This document shows positions 1 through 6,356 of a stretch of 7,684 nucleotides of DNA, one piece after another. Position numbers and translations under genes: made by a program. This DNA is from Eubacterium sp. (GTDB lineage Bacteria > Bacillota > Clostridia > Lachnospirales > Lachnospiraceae), in the NCBI GenBank assembly GCA_017616955.1, contig JAFZXD010000256.1, positions 1-7,684 on the forward strand, in the 5' to 3' direction. Position 1 is the stretch's first letter. Every line of letters starts with the position of its first letter. The notes below the pieces were generated by a model that did no database searches, was not told where the DNA came from, and worked only from the letters and a program-made list of their open reading frames with translations.

Positions 1-651
1 GCCGTTGAATCTGCTACGTATAATGCCGGAGCAAGATTTGTTAATATAGTTGAAGAACCTATAGCGGCTGCGATAGGAGCAGGAATAGATATAGTTAGAC
101 CTGTGGGTAACATGATCGTTGATATCGGTGGTGGAACTACGGATGTAGCAGTTATATCTATGGGTGGAGCTGTTGTTACTTCATCAATCAAGGTTGCGGG
201 AAATGATTTCGATGACGCAATCATAAAGTATATCAGAAAGAGACATAACCTTCTTATCGGCGACAGAAGTGCCGAGGAAGTAAAGATTCATATCGGAACA
301 TGTTATAAGAGACCGGAGAACATTTCCATGGATGTCAGTGGTCGTAATCTTGTAACAGGTCTGCCGAAGACAGTAACTATCACATCTGATGAGACTGAGG
401 AAGCACTCAGAGAGACAGTAGGTCAGATAGTGGAAGCTGTACATTCGGTTCTTGAGAAAACACCTCCTGAACTTGCTGCTGATATAGCTGACAGAGGAAT
501 AGTACTTACAGGTGGTGGAGCACTTCTTCACGGACTTGAACAGCTTATCGAAGAGAAGACCGGAATTACTACTATGACTGCGGAAGATCCAATGTCTGTT
601 GTTGCAGTTGGTACCGGTAAATACATGGAGTACCTGGCTAATCAGGAATAA
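1..651 (+). CDS. mreB: Rod shape-determining protein MreB/Mbl family, 3' part (5' end outside window)
   Basis: Bacterial actin homologue that polymerises on ATP under the membrane and organises the elongation machinery for lateral cell-wall synthesis. The frame is open from base 1, so the start lies upstream. 216 codons are visible; the family is usually about 330-345 residues, so roughly the first third is missing. What is seen: the EEPIAAAIGAG segment (visible residues 19-29), the actin phosphate-2 motif DIGGGTTDVAVIS (41-53), and the adenosine-binding TGGGA motif (bases 508-522), followed by a typical C-terminal end (DPMSVVAVGTGKYME). The internal ATG at 103 is within the conserved core and is not the start. 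The protein could be MreB, Mbl or MreBH; the visible part cannot separate these paralogues. It is followed by a hairpin and then recD2 on the same strand. Family assignment is very secure; the exact paralogue is not. Confidence 0.95.
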   Translation, partial: AVESATYNAGARFVNIVEEPIAAAIGAGIDIVRPVGNMIVDIGGGTTDVAVISMGGAVVTSSIKVAGNDFDDAIIKYIRKRHNLLIGDRSAEEVKIHIGTCYKRPENISMDVSGRNLVTGLPKTVTITSDETEEALRETVGQIVEAVHSVLEKTPPELAADIADRGIVLTGGGALLHGLEQLIEEKTGITTMTAEDPMSVVAVGTGKYMEYLANQE

Positions 652-666
652 AGAACAAAACTTTTA

Positions 667-688
667 GGGTAGAGGATTTCCTCTACCC
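667..688 (+). terminator. Perfect hairpin after the MreB-family gene (possible weak terminator)
   Basis: Bases 667-676 and 679-688 are exact reverse complements (GGGTAGAGGA / TCCTCTACCC), giving a 9-10 bp stem with a 2-4 base loop, 15 bases after the stop codon. The downstream tail is TTATAGTGTCTT, which is poor in consecutive T for an intrinsic terminator, so termination may be partial or the hairpin may act as an mRNA 3'-end stabiliser. The recD2 ribosome binding site starts only 13 bases after the stem. The inverted repeat is seen directly; its role is inferred. Confidence 0.55.
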
Positions 689-700
689 TTATAGTGTCTT

Positions 701-705
701 AGGGG
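701..705 (+). promoter_or_regulatory. Ribosome binding site of recD2
   Basis: AGGGG lies 8 bases before the ATG at 714. This good spacing supports 714 as the start. The position just downstream of the 667-688 hairpin leaves the site unpaired when that hairpin forms. Confidence 0.6.
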
Positions 706-713
706 AATGACCC

Positions 714-3032
714 ATGGTAGTAGAGGGATATATTGACAAAATAATATATCAGAATGAAGAAAACGGTTATACGGTCTTTCAGGTGGAGACTCAGGACGGT
801 GACGAGATAATGGTCGGAAATGTCCCCGGTGCCGCTGAGGGTATGTATATTCAGGCTGAAGGCGACTATGTCCATCATCCTCAGTACGACCTTCAATTTC
901 AGGTGATGACCTGCGAACTCAGTATGCCTGATGATGCGGAAGGTATAACACGCTTTTTGGGTTCGGGAATCATAAAAGGAATAGGCGAAGCCCTGGCTAA
1001 GAGAATAGTAAAGAAGTTTCAGGGTGATACGCTTCGAATCATAGAAGAAGAGCCGGAAAGACTTGCTGAAGTTCGTGGAATATCCGAAAATATGGCTGAG
1101 AGAATAGCTGTAAGATACAGTGAGAATCGTTCTTACAGAAATGTTATCATGTTTCTTTCAAAATATGGGATATCCGTTAAGAATTCCATGAAGATATACA
1201 GTGAATTCGGAGATGAAGTATATAATGTAATCCGTACTAATCCTTATAAGATAGCGGATTACGTACCGGGAATCGGTTTTAAGACTGTTGATGATATAGC
1301 CATGCAGGCAGGTATTTCATCGGATTCGGAGTTTCGAGTTTCTTCTGCGATACTGTATATTCTCAGTCAGTCGATGTCTTACGGTCATATGTATATTCCG
1401 GAAAAAATGCTCGCCGAAAAGGCTTATGAGCTCCTGGCTTCGGATATGCCAAGGGAGGATTTTGATGAGAGAATGCATGATATCCTTCTGGATATGGCAA
1501 TGAATTCGAAGGTGCTTCTTAAGGAAGAAGATGGTGAGACGATATGCTATCTCTACTGGAACTACAAACTTGAGCTGGATAGTGCCAGAAGACTTTTGGA
1601 GCTCAGATTTGACTATGATACGGAAGAGGAAGAGATAGAAGAAGTTATAGACCGCGTTGAGTCTGATGCAGAGATAGAACTTGCGCCGGAACAGAAGAAT
1701 GCAGTGAAGCTTGCGGTGAGTTCGGGAGTATCCGTTATAACCGGAGGACCCGGTACCGGAAAAACTACGATCATCAACGCTATCATAAAGTATTTTGAGT
1801 GTCAGGCCAAAGTGGCACTTCTTGCTGCTCCGACGGGTAGAGCGGCAAAGAGAATAACCGAATCTACAGGTTATAATGCGCAGACTATACACAGACTGCT
1901 CGAGTTCTCGGGTGAACCTGGAGATGACGGAAGCAAGACCGTTCTGAGATTCGGAAGAAATAATGAGAATCCGTTGGAATGTGATGCGGTTATCATAGAC
2001 GAGGCATCTATGGTGGATGCAAATCTCTTCTATGCATTGCTCAGAGCCATCAGTGAAGGAACAAGTCTTATCCTGGTTGGAGATACAGACCAGCTTCCGC
2101 CGGTAGGTGCGGGAAATGTACTTCATGATATAATAGCCAGTGATTGTTTTCCTGTAACTACTCTGAATAAGATATACAGACAGTCTGACGGAAGCAGTAT
2201 AGTTGAAAATGCTCATAAGATACGTAACGGAGAACATCTAGAGATTAATAATAAATCAAAAGATTTCTTCTTTATCCCGAGAATGAACAGCGCAGATATA
2301 GCTGCGGAATGTAATGAACTGGTACTTACGAATCTTCCGAAGTATCTTAATGTTTCACCTCTGGATATAGAAGTTATAGCTCCGATGAGACATTACGAGC
2401 TGGGTGTTGAAGAACTGAATAAACGTCTGCAGAGAACTATAAATCCTCCTTCGAAATCCAAGAGGGAGAAGGAAAAAGGAAGTGTTGTCTTCAGAGAAGG
2501 CGACAAGATAATGCAGATTAAGAACAATTATAAGATAGAATGGACGGTCTATACCGACAAGTCTAAAGGAATTGTCACCGAACAGGGAATCGGTGTATGT
2601 AACGGAGATATGGGAATCATTACGGAGATAAATGATTTCGATGAGACTGTTGAGGTTACATTTGACGACGGCAGAGTAGCTGTATATGAATACAATCAGC
2701 TGGATGAGTTGGAACACAGTTATGCTATAACAGTTCATAAGTCACAGGGTTCCGAATATAGCGCGGTTGTTCTTCCAATACTTACCGGACCACCGAAGCT
2801 GCTTAACAGGAATCTCCTTTATACAGCCGTGACCAGAGCTAAGAATATGGTTGTTATAGTCGGTAACCTGAATAAGATAAATGATATGATCGATAATACA
2901 ACCGAACAGAAGAGATATACCGGTTTCTCGAAACGCATAGCGGAGATGGCAGAAGAAAGCGAGAAGCAGGAGTATATGTCATTCTTTATGGAGGACGATG
3001 AAAGAGAAACAGATCCACACATATGGGATTAA
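714..3032 (+). CDS. recD2: RecD2-type ATP-dependent 5'-3' DNA helicase (YrrC family)
   Basis: Superfamily 1B helicase that unwinds DNA 5'-3' with ATP. RecD2 proteins work without RecBC and are linked to DNA repair and replication-fork maintenance. Domains in order: N-terminal OB-like region (about 1-75), helix-hairpin-helix segments (FLGSGIIKGIG at 81-91, around 120, and VPGIGFKTVDDIA at 184-196), then the helicase core: Walker A GGPGTGKT (344-351, Lys350), Walker B DEAS (429-432), motif III GDTDQLPPVG (456-465), YRQ (488-490), NGD.G within an SH3-like insertion near 620-660, motif V HKSQGSEY (675-682) and motif VI YTAVTRAK (703-710). At 772 residues it has the normal family length and no motif is broken. 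The extended N-terminus with HhH segments separates it from the RecD subunit of RecBCD. The start is supported by AGGGG 8 bases upstream. Its 3' end overlaps comF by 35 bases, implying co-transcription. Family assignment is secure. Confidence 0.96.
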   Translation: MVVEGYIDKIIYQNEENGYTVFQVETQDGDEIMVGNVPGAAEGMYIQAEGDYVHHPQYDLQFQVMTCELSMPDDAEGITRFLGSGIIKGIGEALAKRIVKKFQGDTLRIIEEEPERLAEVRGISENMAERIAVRYSENRSYRNVIMFLSKYGISVKNSMKIYSEFGDEVYNVIRTNPYKIADYVPGIGFKTVDDIAMQAGISSDSEFRVSSAILYILSQSMSYGHMYIPEKMLAEKAYELLASDMPREDFDERMHDILLDMAMNSKVLLKEEDGETICYLYWNYKLELDSARRLLELRFDYDTEEEEIEEVIDRVESDAEIELAPEQKNAVKLAVSSGVSVITGGPGTGKTTIINAIIKYFECQAKVALLAAPTGRAAKRITESTGYNAQTIHRLLEFSGEPGDDGSKTVLRFGRNNENPLECDAVIIDEASMVDANLFYALLRAISEGTSLILVGDTDQLPPVGAGNVLHDIIASDCFPVTTLNKIYRQSDGSSIVENAHKIRNGEHLEINNKSKDFFFIPRMNSADIAAECNELVLTNLPKYLNVSPLDIEVIAPMRHYELGVEELNKRLQRTINPPSKSKREKEKGSVVFREGDKIMQIKNNYKIEWTVYTDKSKGIVTEQGIGVCNGDMGIITEINDFDETVEVTFDDGRVAVYEYNQLDELEHSYAITVHKSQGSEYSAVVLPILTGPPKLLNRNLLYTAVTRAKNMVVIVGNLNKINDMIDNTTEQKRYTGFSKRIAEMAEESEKQEYMSFFMEDDERETDPHIWD
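2990..2994 (+). promoter_or_regulatory. Ribosome binding site of comF inside recD2, unusually close spacing
   Basis: GGAGG within the recD2 coding sequence ends only 3 bases before the ATG at 2998, closer than the usual 5-9 bases. It is the only strong Shine-Dalgarno match near this start, and no other ATG precedes the first zinc-ribbon cysteines, so 2998 remains the best start. Translation may be helped by coupling to recD2. Confidence 0.45.
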
Positions 3033-3765
3033 AAATATAAGTTTTAAAGACAGAGTACTTCCGCTGGTAACAGATATAATATTTCCGCCGAGATGTGTTA
3101 TGTGCGATAATGTCATCTCGCCCGGGAAGAAATTGATATGTGATGAATGCGAAGGTGAACTTAAATATGTATTGGAGCCCAGATGCTTTAAATGCGGCAA
3201 GGAGGTCACCTCAGAAGAGGATGAATATTGCCCGGACTGCGAGAAGAGGTCCAGGAGCTTCGTCAGAGGCTTTCCTGTATTTAACTATGTTCCACCTGTA
3301 TCTGATTCACTAATGGCTTTAAAATACCGAGGAAGACAGGAATACGCCGTGTATTTCGGACGGGTTATATCCGAAAAATACGGTACGGAATTTAAAAGAC
3401 TGGGAATAGATGCACTCGTCAGTGTTCCCATATATAAAAAGAAATATGTTACACGAGGATACAATCAAGCGGCGCTTATAGCTAAGGAGATAGGCAAATG
3501 TACGGGAATAGTTTTCTTCGACAAGCTTCTTTTAAGAGTTGAAGAAACACCTCCCCAGAAGGAACTCTCCGATGAAGAAAGAGAGAAAAATATGGAAGGG
3601 GCATTTGCCATAGATAAGACGGTTGATAAGCTTCCTAAGACAGTGTTGCTCGTTGACGATATATATACAACAGGAGCCACTATAGAGGCCTGTACGAGAA
3701 TTCTTCTAAAGGCAGGGGTAGAGAGAGTCTACTATACAAGTGTGGCGATTGGCGTAGGCAGTTAA
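2998..3765 (+). CDS. comF: ComF family protein (double zinc ribbon plus phosphoribosyltransferase-like domain)
   Basis: Homologue of ComFC/ComF, cytoplasmic proteins needed for natural transformation in Bacillus and Haemophilus, where they act on single-stranded DNA after uptake; many non-transformable bacteria keep it, so the role here is open. The 255-residue protein has two four-cysteine zinc-ribbon sets at the N-terminus (Cys33, 36, 48, 51 and Cys63, 66, 78, 81), then a type I phosphoribosyltransferase fold: the conserved RGYNQAALIAK segment near 153, the family block TPPQKELSDEEREKN followed by GAF, and the PRPP-loop signature VDDIYTTGAT (219-228, Asp220-Asp221). All expected elements are present. 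Family members usually begin close to the FPPRC segment, so the first 20 or so residues are a short extension, and the start is less certain than the rest. It overlaps the recD2 3' end by 35 bases and lies 24 bases before ddl. No ComFA helicase gene is present in the window. Confidence 0.93.
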   Translation: MKEKQIHTYGIKNISFKDRVLPLVTDIIFPPRCVMCDNVISPGKKLICDECEGELKYVLEPRCFKCGKEVTSEEDEYCPDCEKRSRSFVRGFPVFNYVPPVSDSLMALKYRGRQEYAVYFGRVISEKYGTEFKRLGIDALVSVPIYKKKYVTRGYNQAALIAKEIGKCTGIVFFDKLLLRVEETPPQKELSDEEREKNMEGAFAIDKTVDKLPKTVLLVDDIYTTGATIEACTRILLKAGVERVYYTSVAIGVGS

Positions 3766-3775
3766 GATAAGAGAT

Positions 3776-3781
3776 AAGGAG
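3776..3781 (+). promoter_or_regulatory. Ribosome binding site of ddl
   Basis: AAGGAG, 8 bases before the ATG at 3790, within a purine-rich 24-base gap after the comF stop. Strong match and ideal spacing fix the ddl start. Confidence 0.7.
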
Positions 3782-3789
3782 AGTAAAAG

Positions 3790-4869
3790 ATGGGTAAAAC
3801 AAGACTTGCACTTATATTTGGCGGACAGTCCAGTGAACATGAGGTTTCATGCGTTTCAGGAGCGACGGTAGCCGGAGTTCTGGATAGAGAAAAGTATGAT
3901 ATAACATTTATAGGTATCACTAAGGAAGGTCACTGGATTCTTGTTGAGAATGAGGATGAGATAGCAGACAGACGTTGGGAGAGTGATATAACAGGAGCTC
4001 CGAGAGCATTTATATCTCCTGATACTGATAAGAGTCTGGTTATCAAAAGAGGAGATTCATTTGAAGTTAGAAATATAGATGTGGCATTTCCTGTTCTTCA
4101 TGGATTGTTTGGTGAGGACGGAACGATTCAGGGACTCTTTGAACTGGCTCATATCCCATATGTTGGTTGTGGTCATCTTGCATCTGCCATTACAATGGAC
4201 AAGTTCTTTACAAAGATAATAGCTGACAGCATAGGTGTTGCTCAGGCTGAATTTGTAGGCGTCAGAGCTTATGAGATAGAAGGTAGCGGAATGGATAAGG
4301 TAGTTGCCAGAATCGAAGCAGAGAGAGAGTATCCTGTGTTTGTAAAGCCTTCCTGTGCCGGATCTTCCAAGGGTATAACAAAGGCACACAACAGAGAAGA
4401 GCTTATCTCAGGATTAAAGCTTGCAGCTGAAAATGACAGTAAGATCCTTGTTGAGGAATCAATAAACGGTAGAGAGATAGAGTGTGCTGTATTCGGATAC
4501 GGTGACAATGCATTTGCAACAGGAGTAGGTGAGATAGTTGCTGCTGCAGAATTCTATGACTTTGATGCTAAGTATAATAATGATGATTCCGAGACTATAG
4601 TTGATCCTCAGATTCCGGATGCTAAGAGAGATGAGATAAGAGAGAAAGCTCTTAGTATATTTAAAGCATGTGACGGATTTGGATTCTCCAGAGTAGACTT
4701 CTTCATAGAAGAGGGAACAGACAGAGTAGTATTTAATGAAATCAATACTATACCGGGACATACAGCTATAAGCATGTATCCTATGCTTATGAAGGCTGCA
4801 GGATATGAGATGGGTGAATATGTAGATAAACTTATCGAGATGGCATATAAAAGACACGATTACCGTTAA
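3790..4869 (+). CDS. ddl: D-alanine--D-alanine ligase (DdlA-like)
   Basis: ATP-grasp enzyme that joins two D-alanines to make the dipeptide added by MurF to peptidoglycan precursors; cytoplasmic. Length is 359 residues, typical of the longer DdlA-type enzymes. Seen in order: N-terminal FGGQSSEHEVS (10-20; Glu16 matches E. coli DdlB Glu15), VLHGLFGEDGTIQGL in the first lobe, ATP-grasp FVKP (Lys186) and the glycine-rich loop GSSKGI (191-196), the omega-loop FDAKY (258-262), and the metal-binding RVDFF...FNEIN with Asp303, Glu317 and Asn319. Lys261-Tyr262 correspond to DdlB Lys215-Tyr216; Tyr at this place is the D-Ala-D-Ala type, whereas the D-lactate ligases of naturally vancomycin-resistant Leuconostoc carry Phe. 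The loop is GSSKG rather than the commoner GSSVG. It is the last gene of the plus-strand run and is followed by a strong terminator. Confidence 0.96.
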   Translation: MGKTRLALIFGGQSSEHEVSCVSGATVAGVLDREKYDITFIGITKEGHWILVENEDEIADRRWESDITGAPRAFISPDTDKSLVIKRGDSFEVRNIDVAFPVLHGLFGEDGTIQGLFELAHIPYVGCGHLASAITMDKFFTKIIADSIGVAQAEFVGVRAYEIEGSGMDKVVARIEAEREYPVFVKPSCAGSSKGITKAHNREELISGLKLAAENDSKILVEESINGREIECAVFGYGDNAFATGVGEIVAAAEFYDFDAKYNNDDSETIVDPQIPDAKRDEIREKALSIFKACDGFGFSRVDFFIEEGTDRVVFNEINTIPGHTAISMYPMLMKAAGYEMGEYVDKLIEMAYKRHDYR

Positions 4870-4890
4870 TCGGTTAAATACTTTACGGAT

Positions 4891-4935
4891 AAAAAGAAAG
4901 GACTTAAAGCACACAGCCTTAAGTCCTTTCTTTTT
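4891..4935. terminator. Bidirectional intrinsic terminator between convergent genes
   Basis: Bases 4891-4907 and 4919-4935 are exact reverse complements over 17 bp, with an 11-base loop (4908-4918). The stem has a GC-containing centre (AAGGACTT) and A-tract/T-tract ends: on the plus strand it ends in a run of six T (4931-4936), and on the minus strand in a run of five T (4895-4891). It begins 21 bases after the ddl stop and ends at the stop codon of the minus-strand protease gene (4935-4937), so it can serve both converging transcripts. Confidence 0.9.
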
Positions 4936-5738
4936 TAATCATCTTTTATATCATATTTATTCAGCCTTGGTAAAACGAGCACAAATGATACCACAAGTAT
5001 TATCAGTGATATAACCATCGATGCAACAGCAACAGGTACATTGATGAACTTGAAGCAGTTTATCACATAAAGTGAACCGTTTATTATCATATGCAGGAAG
5101 ATAGATGGTATTAACGATCTGCTTCTGACGCATATGACTCCCAGGAGTACTCCAAAGATCATGGCATATATTCCCTGGATTACGGAACCATGGTAGATTC
5201 CGAACAAAACTCCTTGAAGAATTATGGCAGAGCCGAGATTTTTAACAGCTCCGCTGGCATAGTGTAATGTAAGTCCTCGGAAGACTATCTCCTCCCCGAT
5301 AGGCGCGAGAACTATTACTGTAAACAGATATAAAGGATTGGTTATTGACGTAAAGTTTTTAATCATTATGTTATAGGAAGACAATACTTTCGGCATAGCT
5401 TTGGTTAAGACATAAAGAAAGCTGTCTGTCGAGACCTGTATTGCAAATCCTAAAATGATAAGTAGAATAAAAACCAATATTGAAAATCTGAAACGTAGAT
5501 TCGGATAGAAGTGATCGTCCGAAGTATTTCTCAGATAGTATAACCATATACCGCAGAATATAATCATCAGAGAAAAACGCAGAAGATTGAAGATACATTC
5601 ATTTACGGCAGCTCCTGATGAATCACTTACTCGTGTTAATCCGAGCATAACTGTTATCGCAAAAGATGCGAAGTACGATATGACGGTTATAACAAGTGAT
5701 ACAAAAAGAGGTAATAATGATTTAATAAAATCTTTCAT
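4935..5738 (-). CDS. CPBP family intramembrane glutamic protease (CAAX/Abi type)
   Basis: Polytopic membrane protein of 267 residues with the three signature motifs of the CPBP (Rce1-like/Abi) family: EEIVFR (Glu149-Glu150...Arg154), FGIYH (Phe179...His183) and HMIIN (His216...Asn220). These residues form the catalytic site in Rce1-type proteases, so an active enzyme is plausible. Hydrophobic segments lie at about 7-32, 50-68, 85-106, 135-148, 168-205 and 232-256. In bacteria, members include bacteriocin self-immunity proteins and MroQ of Staphylococcus, which affects peptide signalling; the substrate here is unknown, and no prenylated or bacteriocin-like peptide gene is visible nearby. The ATG directly follows the TAA of the upstream unknown gene, with no clear Shine-Dalgarno sequence at normal distance (only purine-rich GAAAAGAAG 12 bases upstream), suggesting translational coupling. 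It is the last gene of the minus-strand run. Confidence 0.9.
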   Translation of the reverse strand: MKDFIKSLLPLFVSLVITVISYFASFAITVMLGLTRVSDSSGAAVNECIFNLLRFSLMIIFCGIWLYYLRNTSDDHFYPNLRFRFSILVFILLIILGFAIQVSTDSFLYVLTKAMPKVLSSYNIMIKNFTSITNPLYLFTVIVLAPIGEEIVFRGLTLHYASGAVKNLGSAIILQGVLFGIYHGSVIQGIYAMIFGVLLGVICVRSRSLIPSIFLHMIINGSLYVINCFKFINVPVAVASMVISLIILVVSFVLVLPRLNKYDIKDD

Positions 5739-6335
5739 TTATACTGTGATCTTCTTTTCTCTGTCACGCTTTTTCTTTTCAGCAGCCTTCTGCTTCTTGG
5801 ATTCTTCCTTATCTTTCTTAGCTGCTATCTCATAATCAAGCTGCTTCTGATATTCAGCCTGCTTCTTGAGCATTCTTTCACGCATTGACTTCTTACGCTT
5901 AGGAGCATTTTCAGCTTCCTGCTGCTGCATCTTCTTAGTAGACTTGTGAAGTACCTTTACGCTTGTGATATAGATTCCGCTGAGCATGGCTTTTACTTCA
6001 CCGTGCTGAGGAACATCATCATAGATTCCTTCATCACATATAAGAGTGACAATCTGTGGACCAACCTTAGCTTTTACAATAGGAAGCTTAGCTTTCTGAT
6101 AACGCTTTGGTGCCTGCTCCATAACTGATTTTGGAAGGCCGGCATCTTTCATAGGCATGATCTTCTTATCAATGATAAAAAGTGTTGCAGCCTGTGATGC
6201 AGCATTAATCTGCTCGCGCTGCTCCATCTGTTTTTTCTGCATCTTGTTTCCAACGATGTAAAGTGCAATGATTGCACCAATGAGAACAACTGTGACAATA
6301 ATGGATATTATCACGCCGGTGCTAATAAGTATCAT
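5739..6335 (-). CDS. Membrane-anchored protein of unknown function with lysine-rich tail
   Basis: I do not recognise a named family with an assigned function, though the middle region resembles conserved hypothetical proteins I recall from Lachnospiraceae. Of 198 residues, about 5-29 form one hydrophobic helix immediately followed by basic residues (KMQKKQ), so the chain after it is probably cytoplasmic. A compact-looking domain follows (about 48-130: TLFIIDKKIMPMKDAGLP, KAKLPIVKAKVGPQIVTL, SGIYITSVKVLH), whose alternating hydrophobic pattern suggests beta strands. The tail 131-198 is highly charged, with 20 Lys and 5 Arg in 68 residues plus many Glu/Gln, and is likely a helix or disordered. 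One cysteine only (Cys100), no signal-peptidase site. The start is fixed by AAGGAG 7 bases upstream. The gene lies 21 bases after plsC and abuts the protease gene, which hints at a membrane-related role, but no function can be assigned. Confidence 0.85.
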   Translation of the reverse strand: MILISTGVIISIIVTVVLIGAIIALYIVGNKMQKKQMEQREQINAASQAATLFIIDKKIMPMKDAGLPKSVMEQAPKRYQKAKLPIVKAKVGPQIVTLICDEGIYDDVPQHGEVKAMLSGIYITSVKVLHKSTKKMQQQEAENAPKRKKSMRERMLKKQAEYQKQLDYEIAAKKDKEESKKQKAAEKKKRDREKKITV

Positions 6336-6342
6336 AATTTTA

Positions 6343-6348
6343 CTCCTT
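6343..6348 (-). promoter_or_regulatory. Ribosome binding site of the unknown membrane-protein gene
   Basis: On the minus strand AAGGAG lies 7 bases before the ATG at 6335, inside the 21-base gap after the plsC stop. It is the best Shine-Dalgarno match in the minus-strand run and supports this start and the gene being real. Confidence 0.65.
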
Positions 6349-6356
6349 AAAATATA

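Noticed and set aside
1317..2237. Long open frame on the minus strand opposite recD2 (306 codons)
   Set aside because: It lies wholly antisense to the well-supported helicase core, has no ribosome binding site that I can see, and its translation is compositionally odd (rich in Ser, Arg, Tyr, Ile) with no recognisable motif. It is a shadow of recD2.
2355..2738. Possible frameshift or insertion in the recD2 region after KNNYKIEW
   Set aside because: The plus-strand frame stays open, and the extra residues before the NGD motif are consistent with a variable insertion seen between conserved blocks of this helicase family. All later motifs are in frame.
3790..4869. Vancomycin-resistance type (D-Lac or D-Ser) ligase
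   Set aside because: The omega loop has Lys261-Tyr262, the D-Ala-D-Ala pattern, and no vanH, vanX, vanT or VanRS-like genes are next to it.
4459..4914. Minus-strand open frame of 151 codons opposite the ddl 3' half
   Set aside because: It is antisense to conserved ddl motifs, would run through the terminator hairpin region, and gives a Ser/Ile/Cys-rich translation with no family features.
4935..5738. Phage-defence (abortive infection) or bacteriocin-immunity reading of the CPBP gene
   Set aside because: CPBP proteins are often labelled Abi, but no toxin, bacteriocin precursor, phage or defence gene is nearby; the neighbours are housekeeping genes, so a defence role is not supported.
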